A stretch of 20,072 nucleotides of DNA from an uncultured Oscillospiraceae bacterium. Its GTDB lineage: Bacteria; Bacillota; Clostridia; Oscillospirales; Oscillospiraceae. The DNA is taken from NCBI GenBank assembly GCA_934565615.1, contig CAKTIH010000025.1, positions 1 through 20,072 on the forward strand, written 5' to 3'. A program made the position numbers and the translations under genes. The notes under the pieces are model-generated. The model did no database searches, was not told the DNA's origin, and saw only the letters and a list, made by a program, of their open reading frames with translations. Of the stretch, positions 6,373-14,028 are shown one piece after another (within the stretch, counting starts at the first letter, position 1; each line of letters opens with the position of its first letter).

Positions 6373-7425
6373 TTATTTCACCAGCTGCGTGCCTGGGTAA
6401 TAGTGCGCGAGTATCTCGCGGTAGTCCGCGCCGCTCTTCGCCATTGCGTTCGCGCCGTACTGGCTCATGCCGACGCCGTGGCCGAAGCCCGTGACGGTGA
6501 AGAGAAAGCTGCTTCCGGTATACTCCAAAGTAAAGGCCGTGGACCGCAGGGAAAAGAGGCTGCGCAGCTCCGTGCCGCTGAGCTTCTCTCCGCCGAGGAT
6601 AACAGAGGCCACCCTGCCGCTCTTATCGTGCGTGATCTCGCCGATCCACTCGCTCTCATCGCCGGTGAAGTCCGCATCCGGGCGGGCATAGAGCACGGTA
6701 TCACGGAAGTCCAGCGCGCTCAGTTCAACGCTGCTTATGTAGTTTGGGACCTCCTCCGCCGTCTCGGGGCTGTCCACGCTCACAAGATACGGACGCGCGC
6801 TCCATATAGCGCCGCAGTCCTCAGTCGCCCCGGCAGATGAAGAGTGGAACGCCGCGAACACCGGCGCGCCGTCATAGCACAGGTACTCACCGGCCGTGGC
6901 TTCGACGGCGTCCTGTATCCTCTCAAGCTTTTCATCATAGCCGTCGCCCCATGTCCGGTGCAGCATGTCATCACTGCTCCACGCCTGACAGCAGGAATAA
7001 TCCGTGCAGACCTGCGCGGTGTCGCCGTGGCGTCCGGCCGCAGCACAGTAGAGCGCGTAGCTGCGCGCTGCGACGCTCTGTGCTTTCAGCGCCTCCGGTT
7101 CAAAGGATGCAGGCATTTCCGCCGCAACAACACCGACGAGGTAGCTCTGCATGTCCATCTCCTGCACCTCGTCGCCGTTTTTTACCGTCACCGTCTCCGA
7201 CGCAGGGTAGGGCGCTTCAGCAATTTCCATGACCGAAACCGCTTCAGGTTCCGCCGTTTCTATCGGCTCCGGTGCTGGCGTCCGTGTTTCGCTGCTCGCA
7301 GCGGCAGGTTCGATTTCGGTCTGTGCGTATGCGCTCTCCGCCGGGGCGGACATCCTGCACTGGATAAATGTCATTGCAAATGTCAGAAAAAACGCGGCAT
7401 AAGCCGCGAGCAGCACCTTCTTCAC
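6373..7425 (-). CDS. spoIID: SpoIID/LytB-type lytic transglycosylase
   Basis: 350 residues. An N-terminal membrane anchor (~4-22) is followed by a Pro/Glu/Ala-rich linker (~28-75) and the SpoIID domain. Key features are the catalytic Glu103 in GVVAAEMP, FEPEALKAQSVAARSYA (108-124), a Cys cluster C140-C145-C146 resembling the zinc site of clostridial SpoIID, FHSSSAG (193-199), and the C-terminal GFGHGVGMSQYGA (313-325). SpoIID cleaves glycan strands during forespore engulfment with SpoIIM/SpoIIP. I chose the GTG at 7425, with a G-rich site about 10 nt upstream, because it puts the anchor directly at the N-terminus. Neighbouring spore genes are not adjacent, so a LytB-type paralogue rather than the engulfment SpoIID cannot be excluded. 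Confidence 0.88.
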   Translation of the reverse strand: MKKVLLAAYAAFFLTFAMTFIQCRMSAPAESAYAQTEIEPAAASSETRTPAPEPIETAEPEAVSVMEIAEAPYPASETVTVKNGDEVQEMDMQSYLVGVVAAEMPASFEPEALKAQSVAARSYALYCAAAGRHGDTAQVCTDYSCCQAWSSDDMLHRTWGDGYDEKLERIQDAVEATAGEYLCYDGAPVFAAFHSSSAGATEDCGAIWSARPYLVSVDSPETAEEVPNYISSVELSALDFRDTVLYARPDADFTGDESEWIGEITHDKSGRVASVILGGEKLSGTELRSLFSLRSTAFTLEYTGSSFLFTVTGFGHGVGMSQYGANAMAKSGADYREILAHYYPGTQLVK

Positions 7426-7446
7426 ACCGTGTTCCCCCGTTTCATC

Positions 7447-7475
7447 TTGACTGAATATGGAAAAAAATATATAAT
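7447..7475 (+). promoter_or_regulatory. Sigma-A promoter of the unknown membrane protein gene
   Basis: TTGACT (7447-7452), 17-nt spacer, TATAAT (7470-7475). Start near 7482, leaving a leader of about 70 nt. The promoter lies only 22 bp from the spoIID start on the opposite strand. Confidence 0.82.
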
Positions 7476-7492
7476 ATGTTAGTTTCCAGCAA

Positions 7493-7518
7493 GCGGACAT
7501 GTCCGATACCCCGTCCGC
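7493..7518 (+). repeat. Inverted repeats in the leader of the 7552 gene
   Basis: A 12-bp palindrome CGGACATGTCCG (7494-7505) is followed by a further GTCCGC (7513-7518), which can alternatively pair with GCGGAC (7493-7498). It lies inside the transcribed leader, downstream of the promoter. It could be an operator or an RNA hairpin; the function is unknown. Confidence 0.5.
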
Positions 7519-7551
7519 CTAATCTAATGTTATTGAAACGAGACATTGAAT

Positions 7552-8388
7552 ATGCAGAAAAAATCTTTGGAAATAACCTGCTACGTTGCAGGCGCCGGTG
7601 CGTTCGGCGTGTTCCTGCGTTGGCTCCAGGACCAGCTCGCCTTCGATGAAAACGGACTGTCGGAAAAGAGCGTCTTTAACTTCCTTGTCCCGCTGCTGAT
7701 CCTTGCTGCGGCATGGATGTTCACCCGGTTTATAAACAAGATTCAGGATGACAAGTGCTATGTGCCGCGGGACTTCTGCGACGCGCTGTTTAACCCCGGC
7801 AAGCTCTTTGCTTTTGCCCGCTGGGCGATAGGGCTGCTGATGTGCCTCGGCTCCGTCGTCCTGCTCGTCACCTCGGAGACGGACGTCGACGCGGACTTTA
7901 TCCGCATAATATGCCTGCTGGGCTTTCTGTCCGGGCTTGCGTTCCCGTGCGTCCTCGGCTCGGCAAACTATGATGAGTTCGCAAACATCAAGTTCGTGCG
8001 CCTGTGCATGATGATGCCGATCCTGCTCTTCGCGGCGTGGCTCATCCTCTGCTACAAGCAGAACTCGTACAACAGCGTCGTATGGTCTTACGTGATAGAG
8101 ATGGCAACGATCATTGTCGCGCTGGTAGCGTTCTTCCGCATCGCGGGCTACGCGTTCTTCGCCCCGAACTGGCGCAAGTGCCTGCTGGCAATAATGATGG
8201 GCGCTGCGATGTGCATCATGTCCCTTGCCGACGAGCGCTATATGGGCATGCACATCATCATGCTTTCCGCGGCGCTGATGCTCATTCTTTATAACTGGAT
8301 CCTTTTCAAGAACCTCCGCAAGAAGGTGAAGCGCAGCGAGGTCCAGGAAACGCCGACCGACGAAGGCGGCTTTGAACAGATACGATAA
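7552..8388 (+). CDS. Polytopic membrane protein of unknown function
   Basis: 278 residues, not recognised. About eight hydrophobic segments are visible (roughly 10-28, 42-62, 90-108, 117-135, 150-166, 178-197, 206-222, 232-250), separated by short loops. A charged C-terminal tail of about 28 residues begins NLRKKVKRSEVQE and is presumably cytoplasmic. No transporter or enzyme motif stands out; cysteines and methionines are frequent within the helices. The ATG at 7552 is used although the ribosome binding site is poor; a TTG two codons earlier is possible. It is monocistronic, with a strong promoter, a structured leader and its own terminator, and divergent from spoIID. Confidence 0.75.
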   Translation: MQKKSLEITCYVAGAGAFGVFLRWLQDQLAFDENGLSEKSVFNFLVPLLILAAAWMFTRFINKIQDDKCYVPRDFCDALFNPGKLFAFARWAIGLLMCLGSVVLLVTSETDVDADFIRIICLLGFLSGLAFPCVLGSANYDEFANIKFVRLCMMMPILLFAAWLILCYKQNSYNSVVWSYVIEMATIIVALVAFFRIAGYAFFAPNWRKCLLAIMMGAAMCIMSLADERYMGMHIIMLSAALMLILYNWILFKNLRKKVKRSEVQETPTDEGGFEQIR

Positions 8389-8391
8389 CGA

Positions 8392-8428
8392 AAAAATTCC
8401 ATCGCCGAAATTCGGTGATGGAATTTTT
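8392..8428. terminator. Bidirectional terminator
   Basis: 16-bp stem (8392-8407 with 8413-8428, one G-U pair), 5-nt loop, A-run before and T-run after. It is shared by the membrane protein gene and the convergent putP. Confidence 0.92.
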
Positions 8429-8442
8429 ATACCTAAATCTGA

Positions 8443-9972
8443 TTACTTGCCGACGGACTCGAACTCCTCGACGATCTCCTTTTCGGGAGCGGGGGTCAGG
8501 AGGCTCACGACGACGATGACGATCGCGGAGATAACGAACGCGGGCAGCAGCTCATATATAGAGAAGATGCCGCCGATGGGAGCAATGAGGTACTTCCAGA
8601 CGAACACCATCACGCCGCCGACGATCATGCCGCTCATAGCGCCCCACTTGTTGCAGCGCTTCCAGAACAGGCCGAACAGCATCACGGGGCCGAAGGTCGC
8701 GCCGAAGCCCGCCCATGCGAAGGAGACGACGCGGAAGATGGAGCTGTTGGGGTCGCTTGCAAAGATGACGCCGAGAATCGCAACGCCGATAACAGTGACG
8801 CGGGCAATGGTCATGGTCTTTTTATCGGAAAGCTTGATGCCGAAAACATCGGTGAGGATATTGTGCGTCACACCGGAGGCCGCGGCGAGCAGCTGCGCGT
8901 CGGCGGTGGACATGGTAGCGGCGAGGATACCGGCAATGATAATACCTGCGACGATTGCGGGGAACACGCCGTGGGTGGACAGGAGCGCTGCGGAGTTGAC
9001 GATCATGTTCTCCGCCTCGGCCTCGGTGCCGGGTATTGCGAGCGCACCGGCCTTGGCCATGCTGTAGCCGATGATGCCGATAACGACGGCGACGCTCAGG
9101 GAGATAACGACCCAGACAGTGCCGACGCGGCGGCTGATCTTGAGCTTGTTCTCGTCCTCAACGGCCATGAAGTGGATAAGGATATGGGGCATGCCGAAGT
9201 AGCCGAGACCCCATGCCAGAGTAGAAGCGATCTTGAGGGCGGAATAGCTTCCGGCGGAGCTTGCGTAAATATCGGTGCTTGCGGTGAAACTCAGGTAGCC
9301 GGGGATATCCTTGGCGTTTGCGACAACGGCGTCCCAGCCGCCGGCGGTGTTGATGCCGAAAATGAGGATGATGACAAGTGCGGCCGTCATAACGATGCTC
9401 TGGATAAGGCTCGTGACGGAGGCCGCCATGAAACCGCCGGTCGCGCAGTAGGCAACGATGACAGCGGCGGAGATTATCATTGCCGTCATGTAATCAAAGC
9501 CGAAGAGGCTGTTAAAGAGCTTGCCGCAGGCGGCAAAGCCGGAGGCTGTGTAGGGCACGAAGAATACGATGACAACGATCGCGCCGATGGTCTCAATGAC
9601 CTTGGTGTTATCGCGGAAACGCACGGCGAGGAAGTCAGGCACGGTGATGGAATGGGTCTTTGCGGAATACTGTCTCATTCTCTTGGCGACGATGAGCCAG
9701 TTGAGATATGTACCCAATGCCAGACCTATTGCCGTCCAGCCCGCTTCGGCAACGCCGCAGAAGAAGGCAAGACCGGGAACGCCCATCAGAAGGTACGCAC
9801 TCATATCGGAAGCCTCGGTGCTCATCGCGGTGACGATAGGGCCGAGCTTTCTGCCGCCGAGGTAGAAGTCCTCGGTCGTGGAATTCTTAGAATACATTAT
9901 GCCTATCGCCAGCATACCCAGCAGGTAGACAACGACGGAAATAAGAATGCAGATCGTTGATGTGTTGAACAT
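8443..9972 (-). CDS. putP: Sodium/proline symporter (SSS family)
   Basis: 509 residues with about 13 transmembrane helices, the usual size and topology of solute:sodium symporters. The PutP signature YLGGRKLGPIVTAMSTEASDMSAYLLMGVPG begins near residue 37 and contains the Ser/Asp residues of the sodium site in helix 2. The later FGYMTAMI-type region and LAATMSTADAQLLAAAS (around 350-367, the helix 8 sodium-binding segment) are also conserved. It imports proline with Na+ for osmoprotection or as a carbon/nitrogen or Stickland substrate. Start ATG at 9972 has an AGAGGAG site. It is transcribed divergently from a LysR regulator, which is a plausible controller of this gene. Confidence 0.9.
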   Translation of the reverse strand: MFNTSTICILISVVVYLLGMLAIGIMYSKNSTTEDFYLGGRKLGPIVTAMSTEASDMSAYLLMGVPGLAFFCGVAEAGWTAIGLALGTYLNWLIVAKRMRQYSAKTHSITVPDFLAVRFRDNTKVIETIGAIVVIVFFVPYTASGFAACGKLFNSLFGFDYMTAMIISAAVIVAYCATGGFMAASVTSLIQSIVMTAALVIILIFGINTAGGWDAVVANAKDIPGYLSFTASTDIYASSAGSYSALKIASTLAWGLGYFGMPHILIHFMAVEDENKLKISRRVGTVWVVISLSVAVVIGIIGYSMAKAGALAIPGTEAEAENMIVNSAALLSTHGVFPAIVAGIIIAGILAATMSTADAQLLAAASGVTHNILTDVFGIKLSDKKTMTIARVTVIGVAILGVIFASDPNSSIFRVVSFAWAGFGATFGPVMLFGLFWKRCNKWGAMSGMIVGGVMVFVWKYLIAPIGGIFSIYELLPAFVISAIVIVVVSLLTPAPEKEIVEEFESVGK

Positions 9973-10004
9973 GGCTTTTCACTCCTCTTTCAAATACAAG
10001 TGGT

Positions 10005-10032
10005 ATTTTACTCTTACAAAGTTTTTTCGCAA
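10005..10032 (-). promoter_or_regulatory. Likely sigma-A promoter of putP
   Basis: On the minus strand, TTGCGA (10032-10027), 16-nt spacer, TAAAAT (10010-10005). Start near 9998, giving a leader of about 26 nt that holds only the ribosome binding site. Confidence 0.55.
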
Positions 10033-10043
10033 GCGGCGCAGGA

Positions 10044-10073
10044 AAAAAACAGCTTGCAAACAAGCTGTTTTTT
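10044..10073. terminator. Stand-alone hairpin between divergent putP and lysR
   Basis: 13-bp perfect stem, 10044-10056 with 10061-10073, 4-nt loop, flanked by A6 and T6, so it has intrinsic-terminator shape in both directions. No gene ends here. The predicted lysR -35 (10054-10059) lies within it and the putP promoter lies beyond it, so it is not in either short leader. Confidence 0.6.
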
Positions 10074-10082
10074 CCCTATAAT
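10054..10082 (+). promoter_or_regulatory. Sigma-A promoter of lysR operon
   Basis: TTGCAA (10054-10059), 17-nt spacer, TATAAT (10077-10082). Start near 10089, leader about 53 nt. The -35 is embedded in the loop region of the hairpin at 10044-10073. Confidence 0.7.
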
Positions 10083-10141
10083 ATAACTCACCATAATGTT
10101 GTTCATATCAAGATGAATTTTTTTCATGCAGGAGTCTGACC

Positions 10142-11017
10142 ATGAGTATAGACAAGTACCGGACATTGACCGCCGTTGTTGAGACTAAGAGCCTGACCCG
10201 CGCTGCGGCGGAGCTTGGCTGCACGCAGTCCGCCGTGAGCCACAGTATAGACGCGCTTGAAAAGGAGCTGGGCTTCGCCGTGCTCATCCGCAGCCGCGCG
10301 GGAGTGCGCCTTACCGAGGAGGGCGAGCGTCTCATGCCCGCGGTGCGTAACCTCTTAAGCAGTGCAGAACAGCTCAATCAGACTGCCTCGGCCATACGCG
10401 GGCTCGAATCTGGCACGGTGCGCATAGGCGCGTTCACCTCCGTCGCCGTCCACTGGCTGCCGACGGTGCTGAAGGAGTTCCAGCATGACTATCCGAAGGT
10501 CGACTTCAAGCTCCTCAACGGGGACTATCACGATGTTGAGCAGTGGCTGTCCGACGGGAGCGTCGACGTCGGCTTTGTCGCGATGCCGTCTGCCGTCGGC
10601 TGCGAATGCATCGCGCTGATGGAGGACAGGCTGCTCGCGATACTCCCGAAGTACAGCCGATACGAGAGCTACCCGAAGTTCCCGCTCATCGAGTGCGAGC
10701 ATGAGCCGTTCATAAGTCTGCTGGAAAGCTCCGCGCACGACGCGCGGCGCGCGCTCGACGCCGCCGGAGTCAAGCCGAACGTGCGCTTCTACACCAAGGA
10801 CGACTATGCGGTTATCGCCATGGTCGAGCAGGGGCTTGGCATAAGCATAATGCCGGAGCTGCTGCTCAAGGGGCGGCATGACGAATTGCAGGTCATGCCG
10901 CTCATACCCGAGGCCAAGCGCACGATAGGCATCGCCATTGCCGCCGGGGACAAGGCCGGTCCCGCGACGCGGCGCTTTGTCGACTACGTTGTGAAATACG
11001 TTTCGGAAATAAAATGA
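10142..11017 (+). CDS. LysR-family transcriptional regulator
   Basis: 291 residues, standard LTTR length. The N-terminal winged helix-turn-helix is typical: LTAVVETKSLTRAAAELGCTQSAVSHSIDALEKELGFAVLIRSRAGVRLTEEG (about 9-61), with the recognition helix at TQSAVSHSIDALE. The rest is the two-lobed periplasmic-binding-protein-like effector domain, with GTVRIGAFTSVAVHWLP opening the first lobe near residue 89. The effector is unknown. ATG at 10142 has GGAG 8-10 nt upstream. The divergent arrangement with putP and the 15-nt gap to the downstream membrane protein gene make both candidate targets. Confidence 0.92.
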   Translation: MSIDKYRTLTAVVETKSLTRAAAELGCTQSAVSHSIDALEKELGFAVLIRSRAGVRLTEEGERLMPAVRNLLSSAEQLNQTASAIRGLESGTVRIGAFTSVAVHWLPTVLKEFQHDYPKVDFKLLNGDYHDVEQWLSDGSVDVGFVAMPSAVGCECIALMEDRLLAILPKYSRYESYPKFPLIECEHEPFISLLESSAHDARRALDAAGVKPNVRFYTKDDYAVIAMVEQGLGISIMPELLLKGRHDELQVMPLIPEAKRTIGIAIAAGDKAGPATRRFVDYVVKYVSEIK

Positions 11018-11032
11018 AAAAGGAGAAACATC

Positions 11033-11389
11033 ATGTCGCTGCTGTTCGGTTATCTCACTCTTGCCTGCTTTATACTGCTTGCCGTAAAATACCCTCTGAG
11101 GATAGCGGAAGCGCATAAGGCGAACGCCCTTCTTATGAAGCTGCACGAGGCTGCGAGCGGGGGCTTTCTGCTGTTCGCGCTTATACACGTTTTCTTCGCC
11201 TTCAAGGCTTTAGCGATCCACGGCGTGTGGCTGCCGGTCATGGGGGCTGCGGCGCTCCTGACGGGCCTTGTGCTTATATACGCATGTCACATGACCAAGG
11301 ATATCAGGAAGAAAATGTGTTGGCACCGCTGGTATTCGCTTGCTCTGCTTATGTTTATCGCGCTGCATATAGTGCTGTATTTTATATAA
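11033..11389 (+). CDS. Small four-helix membrane protein with paired H-x13-H motifs (putative b-type cytochrome)
   Basis: 118 residues with about four membrane helices: 2-20, 38-60, 66-86 and 98-118. Histidines 38 and 52 in the second helix, and 98 and 112 in the fourth, are each spaced by 14 positions. That double H-x13-H pattern on alternate helices is how di-heme b cytochromes and ferric-reductase-type membrane domains hold two stacked hemes, so this may be a minimal version lacking a flavin domain. I infer this from spacing only; I do not recognise the family. A good AAGGAG site precedes ATG 11033, and the gene starts 15 nt after lysR, so it is in the same operon. The stop codon lies within a hairpin. 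Alternative: a small heme-free membrane protein. Confidence 0.75.
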   Translation: MSLLFGYLTLACFILLAVKYPLRIAEAHKANALLMKLHEAASGGFLLFALIHVFFAFKALAIHGVWLPVMGAAALLTGLVLIYACHMTKDIRKKMCWHRWYSLALLMFIALHIVLYFI

Positions 11390-11410
11390 TTTATTTATAT
11401 AAAATACAGC
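11374..11410. terminator. AT-rich hairpin overlapping the end of the four-helix gene
   Basis: 15-bp perfect stem, 11374-11388 with 11396-11410, 7-nt loop. The left arm contains the last codons and stop of the four-helix gene. It shares four bases with the next hairpin, so the two cannot form fully at once. Confidence 0.6.
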
Positions 11411-11463
11411 GATAAAAAGCAGCGGCAGCCATGGAAGACGGCTGCCGCTGTGTTTTATCGCTG
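11407..11463. terminator. Long two-segment terminator hairpin between convergent genes
   Basis: Inner stem 11420-11430 with 11440-11450 (11 bp, 9-nt loop). It is extended by an outer 11-bp stem, 11407-11417 with 11453-11463, across a 2x2 internal loop. The inner stem is followed by TGTTTTAT on the plus strand. The right outer arm contains the stop and last codons of the solute-binding lipoprotein gene. Confidence 0.85.
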
Positions 11464-13890
11464 TTCGTTTATATAGATGTTTGCCTTGCTCTGGATGAGC
11501 TTTGCGACCTCCTCGGCGCTCTTCTGACCGGAGAAGTACGCCGCGGCCTGCTCGGTCACAATGTCCGCGATGCTCATGTCATAGTTCATAAGCTTGGTGG
11601 TGTCGGCTATCGCCTGACGCAGCTGGTCGGCCTGCTCCTGAGTGGTGGCGTATATCGTATAGGTATTGATGCCGTCGGAGATCATGCCCTTGGAGACGGG
11701 GATGCGCTCGCCGTTTTCGTCGAGCATGTAGTTGCCGTTCGGGTCCTTCTCGTACTCGACGACCATGGAGTCGGCAAGCTGCTTTTCAAAGACATTCATG
11801 TTCGTCGGCAGATAGGGCACGTCTTTCTGGTAGTCCTCGGTCAGGAAGGTACGGAGGAACTGCCATGCCGCGTCCTTATGCTCGCAGCTGCTGCTCATGG
11901 CGTAGGAGGACTGTATGGTTATCATGTTGCCCACGCCGTGCATCGTCGGGAAGCCCTTTATTGTGACGGGCGCGCCGAACGTCTGCTCAAAGTTATTGTA
12001 CATATAGTCGGCACTGAAGAAGTTTGCCGACGTCAGCATCTGCTTACCCTCGCGGATGCGATTGGCGGCGGTGTCCTCCTCGGTGTATTCGGAGTTCTCG
12101 TAGTCAAAGTCCGTTTTGTTCTGGTTGGCAAACTCAAGGAGCTTCACAAAGTCTTCGCTGTCAAAGCGGCACTCGCCGGTGCTCCAGTCCATGTAATCGT
12201 CCATGTCGAGCGCAAGGCACAGCGTCAGCAGGGTGTTGCGGTCGTAGCCGTAGTCAAAGCCCTCGCAGCCCTCAGGCATTTTCGCGAGCGCTTCATAGTA
12301 CTCGTCGTATGTCCAGCCCGGGGTGTCGCCGACGATCGACGTTGCGCCGACCGCCGAGAGGATGCCGAAGCCCGCGCATGCGGTGTAGAGTCCGCCGTTT
12401 ACTTCGAGCGCGGCAAAGACGTTCGGGAAGTAATCGCTGCGGTCAAGCTCGCTGTCCGCGTCGATATAGGGATAGAGGTCCTCGAGCAGCCCCTTTGCCG
12501 CGTACTGGCGGTACGGGGTCTGGGTATCAAGGGCAAGGATGTCAGGCATGTTGCCGGCCATGATCTCGGTATTGAGCTTGGTGAGACCGGCGTTGTAATC
12601 GTCCTCGGTGTTATATTCGGAGTAATCAATAAGGTCGACGCGGTACTTGTCGTTCGATCGGTTGAAGTCTATGACGGCTTTCTGGGTGCTGTAGTCCACA
12701 TACATGGTGGCCATGCTCAGGCTGATCTTCTGCGGTACGGAGTCATAGGGAACCTTGGCGACGGTGACATAGTCAAGGCTGTAGGTCTCGGCCTTGTCGT
12801 CGTAGCCGCCGGTGAAGCCGCTGATCGTCCCGTCGTCGGACACGTTCACGAGCGCGAGCTCGCTGCTGTCGACATCGCAGCTTATCCAGCTGAACAGCTT
12901 CTCGGCTGTCTCGGTCTCAAGGGAGTATCCATAGAAATTGACGCCGCTGGTGTAATACAGGTCGTAATCCCCACCACCGCTGATGAGGTTGTAGGCGTCG
13001 AACGGCATGGTGTAGCTCGTACTGTCAAAGACCCCGGCCTTGCTGTCGACGATATTGAGCGCGAAGTCATGGCTGCTCATGTCCATCGCAAGCACGCCGA
13101 TGCGCCCATCGCGCAGAGTTGCGATCGAATAGATATAGCCGTCGACCGGGATCGCATAAGCGAGGCTGCCGTCGGGCGCGAACGCGGTGAGCGCGATGCT
13201 GCTCATCACAAGGGCGTTCCCGGCTTCGTCGAGCACGAACTGGCTGACATAGAAATCATCGGATGAGGTGTCCGCTTCGAGCTTCGCGCTGCTTACCTCC
13301 GCGCCGGTCTTATCGAGCACGCGCAGATAGTAGGCATTCTCGCTCTGGTAGTAATTATAGTAGTCGTCGCTGTCGCTCTTAACATCGGTGGGAGCATCCG
13401 ACCATGAGAGGTAGACGTTCTCGATGACTGTCAGACTGCCGTCGTCGTTCACGGCGATGCCGGCGATGCTGTGGCTGCTTGCGTAGTCACGCTTATCAGC
13501 GTTGCTTTGATCCTCCTCGACAGGGACGTAGCTTTCAAGCTTCGTCACCTTGCCGCCAAAGTCCGTAAAAGTGATGTACGGCGCGTATACGTCATACTGC
13601 CCCTCATAATCGGGCGTCACGCCCTCGGGTGTATTGTCGCCGACCTTTTCATTGCCGACGCTGTAGAACCCGTCGGCGGTCACGGTCTGGGGCTGGGAGT
13701 CGTCCTTGCTGTTTTCGCGCAGCTTTGTGAAGCTCGCACTGTAAACAAATTCCGGGGTCGGCTCGGTATTCTTCGTGCCGGTCTGTTTAGTATCGCTGCC
13801 TGTGCTCCCGCTCTGGCCGCAGGCGGCAAGGCTGAATATCATGCACAGCGCCATAAGCAGTGCGGCACAGGATCTGAATTTATGCTTCAT
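11455..13890 (-). CDS. Large extracellular solute-binding lipoprotein (SBP family 1-like)
   Basis: 811 residues. A lipoprotein signal peptide ends in LAAC with the lipidated Cys at 24, followed by a Ser/Gly/Thr-rich linker. Residues ~45-400 form an extra domain rich in short repeating beta-type segments (for example DEAGNALVMSSIALTAFAPDGSLAYAIPVDGYIYSIATLRDGRIGVLAMD), reminiscent of a beta-propeller. Residues ~410-811 look like an ABC-type sugar/peptide binding protein: AVIDFNRSNDKYRV, LNTEIMAGNMPDILAL and AAWQFLRTFLTEDYQ. Classical SBPs are 400-550 residues, so this is roughly double. No permease or ATPase gene is near, so the ligand and partner are unknown. ATG at 13890 is set by AGGAGGT 5 nt upstream. 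Confidence 0.88.
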   Translation of the reverse strand: MKHKFRSCAALLMALCMIFSLAACGQSGSTGSDTKQTGTKNTEPTPEFVYSASFTKLRENSKDDSQPQTVTADGFYSVGNEKVGDNTPEGVTPDYEGQYDVYAPYITFTDFGGKVTKLESYVPVEEDQSNADKRDYASSHSIAGIAVNDDGSLTVIENVYLSWSDAPTDVKSDSDDYYNYYQSENAYYLRVLDKTGAEVSSAKLEADTSSDDFYVSQFVLDEAGNALVMSSIALTAFAPDGSLAYAIPVDGYIYSIATLRDGRIGVLAMDMSSHDFALNIVDSKAGVFDSTSYTMPFDAYNLISGGGDYDLYYTSGVNFYGYSLETETAEKLFSWISCDVDSSELALVNVSDDGTISGFTGGYDDKAETYSLDYVTVAKVPYDSVPQKISLSMATMYVDYSTQKAVIDFNRSNDKYRVDLIDYSEYNTEDDYNAGLTKLNTEIMAGNMPDILALDTQTPYRQYAAKGLLEDLYPYIDADSELDRSDYFPNVFAALEVNGGLYTACAGFGILSAVGATSIVGDTPGWTYDEYYEALAKMPEGCEGFDYGYDRNTLLTLCLALDMDDYMDWSTGECRFDSEDFVKLLEFANQNKTDFDYENSEYTEEDTAANRIREGKQMLTSANFFSADYMYNNFEQTFGAPVTIKGFPTMHGVGNMITIQSSYAMSSSCEHKDAAWQFLRTFLTEDYQKDVPYLPTNMNVFEKQLADSMVVEYEKDPNGNYMLDENGERIPVSKGMISDGINTYTIYATTQEQADQLRQAIADTTKLMNYDMSIADIVTEQAAAYFSGQKSAEEVAKLIQSKANIYINEQR

Positions 13891-13922
13891 GTTGACCTCC
13901 TGATAGATTTGATACGCCATGC

Positions 13923-13931
13923 ATTATAGCA
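13923..13931 (-). promoter_or_regulatory. Extended -10 promoter of the lipoprotein gene
   Basis: On the minus strand TGCTATAAT, an extended -10; no good -35 hexamer at 17 nt. Start near 13916, leader about 26 nt containing the AGGAGGT site. Confidence 0.6.
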
Positions 13932-13996
13932 CATGTTGTTATGTAAATTTCTTAAGTTTTCATAAACGATGTTTAATTCGTCTTAATGAAAATACA

Positions 13997-14020
13997 GGCA
14001 GCACCCTATTGGGTGCTGCC
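13997..14020 (-). terminator. Terminator of the small membrane protein gene
   Basis: 10-bp perfect stem (13997-14006 with 14011-14020), 4-nt loop. On the minus strand it is followed by TGTATTTTCATT. It lies 9 nt beyond the stop of the gene at 14029. Confidence 0.85.
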
Positions 14021-14028
14021 GTTGGATT

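Noticed and set aside
7426..7500. Sigma-E promoter for spoIID made of two CATATT-like boxes on the minus strand
   Set aside because: The candidate -10 (CATATTCA) matches the consensus at only about five of eight positions and the region is generally AT-rich, where chance matches are likely.
10044..10073. Attenuator in the putP leader
   Set aside because: The best putP promoter (10032-10005 on the minus strand) starts transcription downstream of the hairpin, so it would not be in the putP transcript. It is kept as a hairpin of unknown role.
11431..13266. A 611-codon open frame on the plus strand
   Set aside because: It lies entirely antisense to the solute-binding lipoprotein gene, has low-complexity Val/Leu/Arg/His-rich composition with no domain, and has no ribosome binding site. 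Long antisense frames are expected opposite GC-rich genes with biased third positions.
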